From Acinetobacter geminorum (GTDB lineage: Bacteria; Pseudomonadota; Gammaproteobacteria; Pseudomonadales; Moraxellaceae), in contig NZ_JABELE010000004.1 of NCBI RefSeq assembly GCF_013009345.1, positions 168,324-232,323 of the forward strand: a stretch of DNA of 64,000 nucleotides. Direction: 5' to 3'. The notes beneath the pieces were generated by a model. The model was not told the origin of the DNA and searched no databases. It saw nothing but the letters and a program-made list of their open reading frames with translations. This document shows, piece by piece, positions 55,243 through 64,000 of the stretch. Position numbers and translations under genes: made by a program. Position 1 is the first letter of the stretch, and the number at the start of each line of letters is the position of its first letter.

Positions 55243-55989
55243 ATGCGACCATATGATAATTCTAGAACCGTAGCGAATGAACATGAAATATTGGCAGAAT
55301 TTAAAAGAACAAGCTTGTTGAGCTATCAAAAATTTACCCATATCGCAGATATTCAATATGGGACGCACCCAAGGTCAACTTTAGATTTATTCCCATTAGA
55401 ACAAGCCAAAAAGACTGTTATTTTTATTCATGGTGGATATTGGCAATGGTGTGATAAATCAGATTTTGGATTCATCGTACTGTATGTTCTAGCAAAAGGA
55501 GCCCAGTGTGTTCTTTTAGAATATGATTTGGCACCACAAAGTAAAATTTCAGATATTGCTTCTCAAGTTAATCAAGCTCTCGATTTTATTCGAGAGCAAG
55601 ACTGGAAAACTGATGAGGTAGTTTTAGTTGGGCATTCGGCAGGAGCACATCTAGCAGCCTTGTTCTTAGGTCATCCACTGATATCTGAGATGGTTTTGTT
55701 AAGTGGAATTTATGATCTGGAACCTATACAAAGTACCCATTTAAATCATGCTCTCACGCTTTCAAGCGAAGATATCTTAAAATATAGCCCTGTTCACCAG
55801 TCAAAACGAGTTACTACTCCATGTTCAATTTTCTGTGGTGAACTCGAACTTGATGAGTTGAAATGGCAAAGCCAAAATTATTTTGAAATGAAGAAAAGGC
55901 AAGATCAGGATTTTGTTTCTTTCAAGCTTATTTCTGGAGTTAACCATTATTCTATTTTAAATCATTACTTTAATAATATTTTAATTTAA
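55243..55989 (+). CDS. Alpha/beta hydrolase, probable arylformamidase
   Basis: 248 residues. HGGYWQWCDKSDF is the oxyanion motif typical of esterase-type kynurenine formamidases; the nucleophile is in GHSAGAHLAAL; acid and His follow (ELELDEL; GVNHYSI). It would hydrolyse N-formylkynurenine to kynurenine just before KynU. It starts seven bases after the permease, in one operon. It is not the metal-dependent KynB family, so I avoid that symbol. Confidence 0.82.
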   Translation: MRPYDNSRTVANEHEILAEFKRTSLLSYQKFTHIADIQYGTHPRSTLDLFPLEQAKKTVIFIHGGYWQWCDKSDFGFIVLYVLAKGAQCVLLEYDLAPQSKISDIASQVNQALDFIREQDWKTDEVVLVGHSAGAHLAALFLGHPLISEMVLLSGIYDLEPIQSTHLNHALTLSSEDILKYSPVHQSKRVTTPCSIFCGELELDELKWQSQNYFEMKKRQDQDFVSFKLISGVNHYSILNHYFNNILI

Positions 55990-56590
55990 TTGTTTGAAAT
56001 AGAATGTAATTGAGTAAAGAAAAACAGATTAAACTTATTAGAAGATAAAATGTGAGATCAATCACAACTCAACCTGATTTTTATAAAAATTAAGTGTTCT
56101 TATTGACCTGACTATAGAACTTAATTAGATTGAAAAGATAGTGCTTTCTCACTAAGCGGCAAAATGTTTAGCTGTTGTTTAGTTGAGTTTCAAGTCCGTA
56201 GCTTCCCAAGATACGGACTTTTTTATTTGACTTTTAAAAACAATAATATAAAGCGAATTTTATTCTTGGATATGGCGGTAATATCTATTTAATTATTCAA
56301 ATAAATTAATCACATAGCCCTCTGTTAAATAAAAAAATAGTATTTACTTTTCATTATTTAACTGGAATTATCATTTAATTAATGGATTATATAAAATATA
56401 TTTTACCAAACTGACAGAGTGTGAGATTACGCTCAGAACTTCATGAATTTGTCATATAGGTTAGATAAATTAAACACAGAAAAATAAAAAGAGAAGGCTA
56501 TGGCGTATAGTTTAATAATATATATCATCTGCAAATAATTGGTTTAGTCGGCTCTTGTGAGTTGTCTTTTTTATTTTTAAAGGAGTGTTG
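55990..56590. other. Gap with candidate small RNA or operon terminator
   Basis: 600 gene-free AT-rich bases. It holds the terminator at 56192-56225, preceded by a possible promoter (TTGACC 56103-56108, 17 bases, TAGATT), which could define a short RNA of about 90 bases (roughly 56138-56226). The rest is AT-rich with nothing recognised, ending in the AAAGGAG ribosome site of the next gene. Confidence 0.4.
56192..56225 (+). terminator. Rho-independent terminator after the kynurenine operon
   Basis: AAGTCCGTA / TACGGACTT stem with an 11-base loop and T run, about 200 bases beyond the hydrolase. Confidence 0.8.
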
Positions 56591-56869
56591 ATGAAAGTAC
56601 AGTATTTCGAAGGAGGCATGTATAAACATATGTGTCCTGTTTGCGGATATCTTCATTATATTCCTGTACATTATCCTTTCTCTAACGGCAACCAATGGTT
56701 TTTTAATGGTCACTTGGAAAAACCGACATTTGATCCCATCATAAGTATAAATGAATGTTGTAATTACTTTATTAAAGATGGCTTTATCGAATATAGCATT
56801 AATTGTAGGCATCATTTAGCTGGGTGTAAGGTTGAGCTGCCAGAACTAAAATTAAAAAAATATAGAATA
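56591..56869 (+). CDS. Phage-type small Cys/His protein
   Basis: Ninety-odd residues from an ATG with AAAGGAG seven bases upstream. It has a CPVCGYLHYIPV knuckle, WFFNGHLEKPTFDPIISI, then NYFIKDGFIEYSINCRHHLA and the closing GCKVELPEL. This pattern (FNG---PTF-P, then H/Y-F--DG-I-Y---C-H-LAG) is that of a small protein common in prophages, probably metal-binding, of unknown role. No other phage gene is next to it, so it looks like an orphan relic. The adjoining region is AT-rich. Next 230 bases hold nothing recognisable. Confidence 0.65.
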
Positions 56870-57101
56870 TAATTGATTTTGGTATTTATTAATTATGGCT
56901 ATTTAAAAGACTGTACATTTCCTTGATTATCACATATTTTTGCAATATATCTTTACATATTTGATACTGAATACATATAGTTAAAGAAATGGTAAATTTA
57001 TTTTAGTTGAAGCTAGTATTGAAATTTGCAAGAATTTTTATAATTCACTGTTTATATTTTATTTATGGATATCTTGAAGTTTTTAAGAAGCTTTAATACA
57101 A

Positions 57102-57560
57102 GTGAATATGTCTTTAGGTGGTGAAGCAAACACATCTTTAGATAGTGCAGTAGAAAATTTATTTAATAATGGTTACGTAATGGTTGTGGCTGCAGGAAAC
57201 TCGAATACAGATGCTTGTAGTACTTCACCAGCCAGAGTAAGTAAGGCAATTACTGTTGCTGCTACAGATAGTACAGATACTCGAGCTAGTTATTCTAATT
57301 ATGGAAGTTGTGTTGATATTTTTTCGCCTGGAAGCCAGATTAACTCTTCTTGGATTGGGAGTAATACAGCAACTAAAGTTTTGAATGGAACTTCAATGGC
57401 AGCTCCACATGTTGTCGGTGTCGTAGCTGAAATGTTGCAAAGTACGCCCACTGCAACGCCTCAGACAATCTCGACCAATCTTTTAAATCAAGCAAGTAGT
57501 AATGTTGTAAAAAATCCTTCTGGTAGCCCAAATCGGTTGTTATATAAATCTCCTCAGTAA
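57102..57560 (+). pseudogene. C-terminal fragment of an S8 (subtilisin-like) peptidase
   Basis: 152 residues, starting at VNMSLGG (GTG codon). It keeps the oxyanion Asn (VVAAGNSNTDACSTSPA) and the catalytic Ser (NGTSMAAPHVVG) but lacks the signal peptide, pro-region and the Asp and His motifs that should lie about 150-250 residues upstream. The frame upstream is broken by stops, and no ribosome site is visible. So a deletion removed the 5' end of a secreted protease gene; a terminator still follows. A GTG-started functional product is unlikely. Confidence 0.8.
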
Positions 57561-57580
57561 AAGCAGTTATTTAAATTAGA

Positions 57581-57603
57581 AAAGGTCCCGAAGGACCTTT
57601 TTT
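57581..57603 (+). terminator. Terminator after the peptidase fragment
   Basis: AAAGGTCC CGAA GGACCTTT with T run; overlaps the stop of the SulP gene and probably works for both strands. Confidence 0.82.
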
Positions 57604-59056
57604 AGATTTTTGCATGAGTACCGTATTTATCAATCATGATTGAGCTGGCTTCATTTAAACCGCGAACCGTTACCTTAATACCGTTTTTTTGAAATTTATT
57701 CACTACTGAATCTAGCATCGCAACTGAAGTCACATCCCAAATATGTGAGTGGGTAAGATCAATAATGACTTCTTTAGCATCTTCGTTAAAGTTAAAACTT
57801 TGCATAAATTTTTCAGAAGAACTAAAAAATATTTGGCCTCTTAATTCGTATAGACGAGCTTGATCTTCAAATGAAGTTTCTATACGAATATCATTTTCCA
57901 GTTTATTTGCTAAGAAAAGTGCTGAAAGTAATACGCCAGTTAATACGCCTAACGCTAAGTTGTGGGTCGCAACCACTACAATAACGGTAGTGATCATAAC
58001 GACATTACTACTTTTAGGATTATTTTTAAATTGTGCTAGAGAGCTCCACTCAAAAGTACTGATCGATACCATAATCATGACCGCAACCAAAGCAGCCATA
58101 GGAATAACCTTTAACCAGTCACTTAAAAACACAACTAGAATAAGTAAGAATATTCCTGCGCAAAAAGTGGATAAACGTGTACGGCCACCAGATTTTACAT
58201 TAATCATTGATTGACCAATCATGGCACAACCAGCCATACCCCCCATGAAACCTGAAGCGATATTAGCAATACCTTGACCTTTACATTCTTGAAATTTATC
58301 GCTAGAAGTATCTGTCATTTCATCAACAATTGTTGCAGTCATCATGGATTCAAGTAGGCCAACTGCAGCCAGCGCTAAAGAATATGGAAGAATAATAATA
58401 AGAGTTTCTAAATTAAAAGGAATATTAGGAATCAGAAATATTGGCAAAGTGTCTGGTAATGAACCCATATCACCAACCGTTCGAACATCAAACCCTAAAA
58501 AAATAGCGAGTAATGTGACTACTACAATACAAATAAGGGGTGAGGGAAAGAACTTTCCAATTTTTGGAATATAGGGGAAAAGATAAATAATTCCTAAACC
58601 AATTGCTACTAGTAAGTAGACATGCCATGTAACGCTTATTAATTCCGGTAATTGGGCCATAAAAATGAGAATAGCGAGTGCATTAACAAATCCAATGACC
58701 ACTGATTTGGAAACAAAGCGCATGAGTTTGGCAAGTTTGAAATATCCGGCCAAAATCTGTATGACGCCAGTTAATACTGTCGCTGCAAATAAGTATTGAA
58801 GCCCGTGGTCCTTTACGAGCGTTGTCATAACCAACGCCATGGCACCCGTAGCTGCCGAAATCATAGCCGGACGACCGCCTACGAAAGAGATAATAACGGC
58901 AATACAAAAAGAGGCATATAAACCGACTTTTGGATCTACACCCGCAATAATTGAAAATGCAATTGCTTCTGGAATTAAAGCAAGACCAACAACAAGACCA
59001 GAAAGAATATCTGAACGGACATTAGAGAACCATTGTTCTCGGACATTGGATAACAT
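57602..59056 (-). CDS. SulP-family anion transporter with STAS domain
   Basis: 484 residues from the ATG giving MLSNVREQWFSNVRSDILSG. About ten to twelve membrane helices with SulP motifs (LALIPEAIAFSIIAGVDPKVGLYASF, GGRPAMISAATGAMALV, SGFMGGMAGCAMIGQS), then a C-terminal STAS domain (about 390-484; EVIIDLTHSHIWDVTSVAMLD). Family substrates are sulfate or bicarbonate; no sulfate-assimilation or carbonic-anhydrase gene is adjacent to decide. An upstream TTG would lengthen it without support. Confidence 0.88.
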   Translation of the reverse strand: MLSNVREQWFSNVRSDILSGLVVGLALIPEAIAFSIIAGVDPKVGLYASFCIAVIISFVGGRPAMISAATGAMALVMTTLVKDHGLQYLFAATVLTGVIQILAGYFKLAKLMRFVSKSVVIGFVNALAILIFMAQLPELISVTWHVYLLVAIGLGIIYLFPYIPKIGKFFPSPLICIVVVTLLAIFLGFDVRTVGDMGSLPDTLPIFLIPNIPFNLETLIIILPYSLALAAVGLLESMMTATIVDEMTDTSSDKFQECKGQGIANIASGFMGGMAGCAMIGQSMINVKSGGRTRLSTFCAGIFLLILVVFLSDWLKVIPMAALVAVMIMVSISTFEWSSLAQFKNNPKSSNVVMITTVIVVVATHNLALGVLTGVLLSALFLANKLENDIRIETSFEDQARLYELRGQIFFSSSEKFMQSFNFNEDAKEVIIDLTHSHIWDVTSVAMLDSVVNKFQKNGIKVTVRGLNEASSIMIDKYGTHAKI

Positions 59057-59465
59057 GAGAAATAGCCTAAGTTCTAAATTTAAAAGGCTAGTGATGTGAT
59101 ATACCAACACAAGCGACTACACCACATCACTAAACAGTGATGAGTTATTTACGGATGAGACGAGTAAATAAACTTAAGGTGGCGTAAGTGTCATAGGTAT
59201 AGAGATTTGAGGCATTTAAAAGTGCCCGAAGAATAACATAAGTTTTTAAGGTTGACTAACCTAATTCTACTAAGCTTAAAGATATTTAAAAATGCTAGTT
59301 ACACAAATTGCATAGCTACTTTTATGCAACAGAGCCTTTCATAAATTTGGATTTTAATAGTTCTGCTATTCATCATAATACAAATCATATAGAGAACTTG
59401 TATAAACCAATCCGTAAAGGTTTAAAAATTCTCGGAAAATTTTGACAATTTTATAAGGTGGACTC
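59057..59465. other. Intergenic region upstream of sGDH
   Basis: About 400 bases between divergent SulP and sGDH genes. AAGGTTGACTAACCTA near 59250 has a small inverted repeat (AGGTT/AACCT) that could be an operator; an AAGGTGG ribosome site precedes the sGDH ATG. No other feature recognised. Confidence 0.4.
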
Positions 59466-60905
59466 ATGAATAAACATTTACTGGCAAAAATTGCTTTATT
59501 AAGCGCCGCTCAGTTAGTTACTCTCAATTCAGCATTTGCTGATGTTCCTCTTACTCCATCTCAATTCGCTAAGGCGAAAACAGAAAACTTTGACAAGAAA
59601 GTTATTCTATCTAATTTAAATAAGCCACATGCTTTGTTATGGGGGCCTGATAATCAAATTTGGTTAACTGAGCGGGCAACAGGCAAGATTTTAAGAGTTA
59701 ATCCTGAGTCGGGCAGTGTAAAGACAGTTTTTCAGGTGCCAGAGATTGTCAATGATGCTGATGGACAAAATGGTTTATTAGGCTTTGCTTTCCATCCGGA
59801 TTTTAAAAATAATCCTTATATCTACATTTCAGGTACATTTAAAAATCCGAAATCTACAGATAAAGAGCTACCGAATCAAACTATTATTCGTCGATATACC
59901 TATAATAAGTCAACAGATACGCTTGAGAAGCCAGTAGATTTATTGGCAGGATTACCATCATCGAAAGACCATCAGTCTGGTCGTCTTGTCATTGGTCCAG
60001 ATCAAAAGATTTATTATACGATTGGTGACCAAGGGCGTAACCAGCTTGCTTATTTGTTCTTGCCAAATCAAGCACAACATACGCCGACTCAACAAGAGCT
60101 GAATGGCAAGGACTATCACACCTACATGGGTAAAGTACTACGCTTAAATCTTGATGGAAGTATTCCAAAAGATAATCCAAGTTTTAATGGAGTGGTTAGC
60201 CATATCTATACACTCGGGCATCGTAATCCGCAGGGCTTAGCATTCACTCCAAATGGTAAATTGTTGCAGTCTGAACAAGGTCCAAACTCTGACGATGAAA
60301 TTAATCTCATTGTCAAAGGTGGCAACTATGGTTGGCCGAACGTAGCTGGTTATAAAGACGATAGCGGCTATGCTTATGCAAATTATTCAACAGCAGCCAA
60401 TAAGTCAATTAAGGATTTAGCTCAGAACGGAGTAAAAGTAGCCGCAGGGGTTCCTGTGACGAAAGAATCTGAATGGACTGGTAAAAACTTTGTCCCACCA
60501 TTAAAAACTTTATATACCGTTCAAGACACCTACAACTATAACGATCCAACTTGTGGAGAGATGACCTATATTTGTTGGCCAACAGTTGCGCCGTCATCTG
60601 CCTATGTCTATAAAGGCGGCAAAAAAGCAATTTCTGGTTGGGAAAATACATTATTGGTTCCATCTCTAAAACGCGGTGTTATTTTCCGTATTAAGCTAGA
60701 TCCAACTTACAGTACTACTTATGATGATGCGGTGCCGATGTTTAAAAGCAATAACCGCTATCGTGATGTGATTGCGAGTCCAGACGGGAATGTTTTATAC
60801 GTGTTGACGGATACAGCTGGGAATGTTCAAAAAGATGATGGCTCCGTAACAAATACATTAGAGAATCCAGGATCTCTCATTAAGTTTACATATAAGGCTA
60901 AGTAA
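59466..60905 (+). CDS. gdhB: Soluble PQQ-dependent glucose dehydrogenase
   Basis: 479 residues; periplasmic quinoprotein oxidising glucose and other aldoses to lactones. Signal peptide (LAKIALLSAAQLVTLNSAFA) then DVPLTPSQFAKAKTENFDKK. The six-bladed propeller carries the catalytic His in KDHQSGRLVIG, PQQ-contact regions in GHRNPQGLAF and GGNYGWPNVAGYKDD, and the C-terminal disulfide in DPTCGEMTYICWP. It reads as almost identical to the Acinetobacter calcoaceticus enzyme used in glucose sensors. PQQ genes are not in the window. Stand-alone with its own terminator. Confidence 0.97.
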   Translation: MNKHLLAKIALLSAAQLVTLNSAFADVPLTPSQFAKAKTENFDKKVILSNLNKPHALLWGPDNQIWLTERATGKILRVNPESGSVKTVFQVPEIVNDADGQNGLLGFAFHPDFKNNPYIYISGTFKNPKSTDKELPNQTIIRRYTYNKSTDTLEKPVDLLAGLPSSKDHQSGRLVIGPDQKIYYTIGDQGRNQLAYLFLPNQAQHTPTQQELNGKDYHTYMGKVLRLNLDGSIPKDNPSFNGVVSHIYTLGHRNPQGLAFTPNGKLLQSEQGPNSDDEINLIVKGGNYGWPNVAGYKDDSGYAYANYSTAANKSIKDLAQNGVKVAAGVPVTKESEWTGKNFVPPLKTLYTVQDTYNYNDPTCGEMTYICWPTVAPSSAYVYKGGKKAISGWENTLLVPSLKRGVIFRIKLDPTYSTTYDDAVPMFKSNNRYRDVIASPDGNVLYVLTDTAGNVQKDDGSVTNTLENPGSLIKFTYKAK

Positions 60906-60916
60906 TACAGTCCATT

Positions 60917-60947
60917 AAAAAACCGATCTATAAAGATCGGTTTTTTT
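60917..60947 (+). terminator. Terminator of gdhB
   Basis: AAAAAACCGATCT ATAA AGATCGGTTTTTT stem with a long T run, between gdhB and the convergent universal stress gene. Confidence 0.88.
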
Positions 60948-60960
60948 AGCTTCAGTAAAA

Positions 60961-61404
60961 CTATTCTGTTACGACTAATACTGGTAAATGAATTTCTCCT
61001 AAAAGGGCTTGAGTGACACTTCCTAAGAAGAATTTTTTAAAGCCTTTTCGACCATGAGAACCAATGACTAACAAGTCTGCTTTTAACTCAGTAGCTGCTT
61101 TAATAATTTCTGTATGAATTGTTTGACCTTCAACAATTTTTGTATCAACAGAAATTCCATGTTTGCTAAATTGTTCTTTAGCCTCGTCTAGAATACTCTG
61201 AATAGATGCTTTAGCTTTATTAAAATAATCCTGTGCTAATTCTGTACTATCAATAAATTCTACAGAAATGAAAGGATCTATGGTCAGCGCATATACTAGA
61301 GTCACTTTACTACCAAAGGCTTTAGCAATTGCTGTTGCGTGATTAACAGCAATGAGTGAAGTAGGAGAGCCATCGACTGGAACCAAGATATGGTGATAAC
61401 TCAT
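60961..61404 (-). CDS. Universal stress protein (UspA family)
   Basis: 147 residues. ILVPVDGSPTSLIAVNHA and the ATP-binding GSHGRKGFKKFFLGSVTQ loop (G-x2-G-x9-GS) put it in the ATP-binding Usp branch. The ATG at 61404 follows AAGGAG; the earlier ATG adds a 15-residue leader without a ribosome site. Convergent with gdhB. Role in stress survival; partner unknown. Confidence 0.92.
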   Translation of the reverse strand: MSYHHILVPVDGSPTSLIAVNHATAIAKAFGSKVTLVYALTIDPFISVEFIDSTELAQDYFNKAKASIQSILDEAKEQFSKHGISVDTKIVEGQTIHTEIIKAATELKADLLVIGSHGRKGFKKFFLGSVTQALLGEIHLPVLVVTE

Positions 61405-61550
61405 ATATTGCTCCTTATTGTCCTTTGACAATGTATGGTGTGGAAACACCGAATTATTATCTTTGTGCTTATATTATGAACAATTTTAAAAGTAATATTG
61501 TTTATTTTTAGTATGAATAAAAGCCAGAAAGTTTATTAAATGTTTTATCT

Positions 61551-63641
61551 TCAGGGATTGTAATGGCTTACTAAGTAAGGTTGATTCTGTTTAAGTATTG
61601 AAATGACTTGATTGGCATCTATAGCCGATTCAAATAAGAAGCCTTGACCAATGCTATATCCAAATTGACGAAGTAACTCTTCTTGTTCTGGAGTTTCAAT
61701 TCCTTCTGCGATGAGTCCAAGTGATAAATTTGGAGCGAGTAAACCAATTGCCTGAACAATCGCGTAAATTGATGGGTCGTGTTGCATCTTTTGTATAAAA
61801 CTACAATCTACTTTTAAACTGTCAATTGGGTAGTCGCGAATATGTGTTAATGATGAAAAACCAGTACCAAAGTCGTCGAGTGCAATACGTACACCATGTT
61901 GCTTTAATTTATTAAGTGCACGGATTACATATTCTGAACCACGATCACCTAGCATGTGTTCGGTGACCTCAACTTCAATATAATGAGTCGGTATTTGAAA
62001 TTGATTAATCTTTTTCAAAAGCCTTTCAGCATAGGTGTCTCTCAAGAATTCAACTGGAGCCGCATTTAATGAAACAGGGAGCGGCTTAATACCAAGATTT
62101 ATCCATTTGGCTATGTCACGTAAAACTTGGTGTTGCATTGTTTCACCAATTTTACTCGCTAAATTATAATCTTTAAAAGCTTCAGCAATTTGTGCGGGAT
62201 AACCTCTTTGTGCTGAGGTTGTATGCCAGCGCAATAAAGCTTCAAACCCCACTACACGATGGGTATTTAGGTCTACTTTAGGTTGATAGTATGGCTGGAT
62301 TGTATGATGACGAATCAACTGGCGAGCTAAATTAAGCTGAGAAGCGACAGTTTCAGTCATTTGCATCATGCACGGATCATACATGCGGATACCACCACGA
62401 CCACGCGCTTTTAAGTCATGCAATGCCATATCAGCACAACTAAGTAAACCTGACTGGTCTATAGCATCTTGGGGATAAATCGCACACCCAATGCTCATGC
62501 CACCATTTAATACATTTCCTAAATAAGTAATTGGCTGATTTAACTGTTGCAGTAAAATTGCTGCTAATTCACGAACATCGTTTTCAGATTTGAGGTTATT
62601 GATAATAACTGCGAACTCATCGCCACCTAATCTGGCAACAAAGCATCTTTCATCATCCATACAATGACTAAAGCGTTTGGATAAAACTTTTAATAAATGA
62701 TCACCTGCGCTATGACCCAAAGTATCATTAATATGTTTAAAATGATCGAGGTCAATTAAAAGTAATCCCACACTTGTTTGCGTGTCTTTTGAATAGGCAA
62801 GGGTACGTTTAAGCTGAAATTTAAATGAGCGTCGATTACATAACCCCGTCAGTTCATCTCTCTCACTCATATTCCTAAGTTGGTTTTCTGCCAAATGCTG
62901 TTGAGTAACATTACGTGAGACACAGAGTATTTGTCTGATTTCTCCATTTTCCCGATGAATAGGGGTAAGCATATTATCCCAATACTCAGGATCTTGATCT
63001 GGTAAGCAGCTCATTCCTGCAAATCTGGCAACTTTACCTTGAAGGGCTTTTTTTAAAGCGACCCGCCCGCGTTTACGAATGTGAGGTGGCAATAACTCAA
63101 GCCATTTCATTCCAAATTCTGTTTCATCAACAGGGATGCCTAAAGCGAGGCATCCTGATTTATTCATATGTGAAACTGTGCCGTCTACATTAAGCACCTT
63201 AATGCAATCTACACTGATATCTAACATTTGATTTTGTATTTCAATGTTCTTCTGTAAGTTTTGTTGTTCTTGAATATCGTGATCAATATCTAAAAAGCTA
63301 ACATACCATTCATTATTTTGAGATAGGCCGCGATACTTAGAAGCTTGGATGGAGAGTTTGCACCATCTATATTCATTTTCAACTTGTAAAAGTCGACATT
63401 TAAATTCTATTCTTTTTTGTAGGCGAATTGCTTCGAGCCATCTATTTTTGACTTCATCTAAATCGACAGGATATATAAAATCTAGCCATCGCTGAGGCAA
63501 TGGAGAAAAGGTATCCAGCCAATATTCTGTACACTCTACATTGCAATATAATATCAAGCCATTTTCATCACTAACCCAGGTGGGTAGAGGAATTTGCTCA
63601 ACAATAAAATGCTTTTGGGTGTTGTTCGACATTGAAGTCAT
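61551..63641 (-). CDS. PAS-GGDEF-EAL cyclic-di-GMP protein
   Basis: 696 residues, cytoplasmic. Two PAS domains (about 10-125 and 130-255), then GGDEF (RLGGDEFAVII, active-site intact) and EAL (GFEALLRWH; EVTEHMLG; DDFGTGFSS; AEGIETPEQ) domains. Both catalytic motifs look intact, so it could make or break c-di-GMP, with the PAS region choosing. No partner gene is adjacent. The start ATG lacks a strong ribosome site; an ATG four codons later is equally possible. Confidence 0.93.
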   Translation of the reverse strand: MTSMSNNTQKHFIVEQIPLPTWVSDENGLILYCNVECTEYWLDTFSPLPQRWLDFIYPVDLDEVKNRWLEAIRLQKRIEFKCRLLQVENEYRWCKLSIQASKYRGLSQNNEWYVSFLDIDHDIQEQQNLQKNIEIQNQMLDISVDCIKVLNVDGTVSHMNKSGCLALGIPVDETEFGMKWLELLPPHIRKRGRVALKKALQGKVARFAGMSCLPDQDPEYWDNMLTPIHRENGEIRQILCVSRNVTQQHLAENQLRNMSERDELTGLCNRRSFKFQLKRTLAYSKDTQTSVGLLLIDLDHFKHINDTLGHSAGDHLLKVLSKRFSHCMDDERCFVARLGGDEFAVIINNLKSENDVRELAAILLQQLNQPITYLGNVLNGGMSIGCAIYPQDAIDQSGLLSCADMALHDLKARGRGGIRMYDPCMMQMTETVASQLNLARQLIRHHTIQPYYQPKVDLNTHRVVGFEALLRWHTTSAQRGYPAQIAEAFKDYNLASKIGETMQHQVLRDIAKWINLGIKPLPVSLNAAPVEFLRDTYAERLLKKINQFQIPTHYIEVEVTEHMLGDRGSEYVIRALNKLKQHGVRIALDDFGTGFSSLTHIRDYPIDSLKVDCSFIQKMQHDPSIYAIVQAIGLLAPNLSLGLIAEGIETPEQEELLRQFGYSIGQGFLFESAIDANQVISILKQNQPYLVSHYNP

Positions 63642-64000
63642 AACATGCCTAGAAAGATTGCAAGTTGATTAATCTATTTATTAGTCGTTATTGTAATCTT
63701 TCTGTAGTAATCAAAACAGCGATAAATAAATTTTAAGTGTGCTTTTTTTGAACTAAAATTGGGAGATTAAAACCAATATATACTTAATATTTAATTTATG
63801 TTTTTGTTATTTATTGATTTTTATTCATGTTAAGTAAAAAAATATTTATGCTTATTTTTGTAAAAAACTTATTAAAACAGAAACTTATAATTATATTTAT
63901 GTATTTATTTTAACGAAACTAAATAGACTTCCGTCATAAATCAAAAAACGTACAATTTATTTGATCAAATTAATCAGCAAAATTATTTAATTCAAGAGAT
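63642..64000. other. AT-rich end of window, nothing recognised
   Basis: About 360 bases, very AT-rich, upstream of the GGDEF-EAL gene and running to the window edge. Probably promoter region; no gene, RNA or repeat found. Confidence 0.4.

Overview
The window is chromosomal DNA from a low-GC gammaproteobacterium, almost certainly an Acinetobacter of the calcoaceticus-baumannii complex. The pointers are the soluble PQQ glucose dehydrogenase (which I recognise as nearly the Acinetobacter calcoaceticus enzyme), the MoaC-MoaB fusion, the rimO-pyrH-frr-uppS-cdsA-dxr-rseP-bamA-skp-lpxD-fabZ-lpxA order, and recA with no visible LexA box. Species identification is from memory and sequence feel, not from a search.

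Layout. 1-5.2 kb: end of an assimilatory nitrate/nitrite cluster (nirB tail, a NirD-reductase fusion, nasA, mobA). 5.2-9.0 kb: an AT-rich accessory insert with three paralogous two-TM/coiled-coil membrane proteins, one unknown gene, and three degenerate antisense copies of the same short C-terminal coding end. 9.0-15.6 kb: an orphan molybdopterin oxidoreductase followed by moaA-moaD-moaE-moaCB-moeA, so the insert splits a molybdenum-enzyme region. 15.7-22.7 kb: HxlR and MocR regulators, an EamA exporter, tusDCB-tusE for tRNA 2-thiolation, a GalE-like protein with an altered active site, and fumC. 22.7-31 kb: small unknown genes, an interrupted hydrolase, a BLUF photoreceptor, a tandem glycine riboswitch driving a D-amino-acid/glycine dehydrogenase, ispF, argF and a TetR regulator. 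31-34 kb: ntrBC. 34-46.4 kb: one long housekeeping block for translation, isoprenoids, phospholipids, outer-membrane assembly and lipid A. 46.5-50.6 kb: cpoB, 4.5S RNA, recX-recA, an Hsp15-like protein and a nucleotidase. 51-56 kb: Lrp/AsnC regulator divergent from a kynurenine-degradation operon. 56-57.6 kb: relics (phage-type small protein, subtilase fragment). 57.6-64 kb: SulP transporter, sGDH, universal stress protein and a GGDEF-EAL protein.

How it works together: nasA, the NirD-reductase fusion and NirB reduce nitrate to ammonium; mobA and the moa/moe genes build the molybdenum cofactor NasA needs; NtrBC elsewhere in the window probably governs nitrogen status. The rimO-lpxA block supplies envelope biogenesis.

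Most worth a second look: the three-copy membrane-protein array with its repeated antisense tail relics; a GalE-like enzyme whose YxxxK lysine is Gln; the oxidoreductase without an obvious Mo-ligand Cys; a hydrolase cut by a single stop codon just before its catalytic His; direct TTGGTGCA repeats beside ntrB/rimO; and helically phased CGAA steps in front of kynU. No CRISPR array, tRNA, rRNA or insertion sequence was seen.
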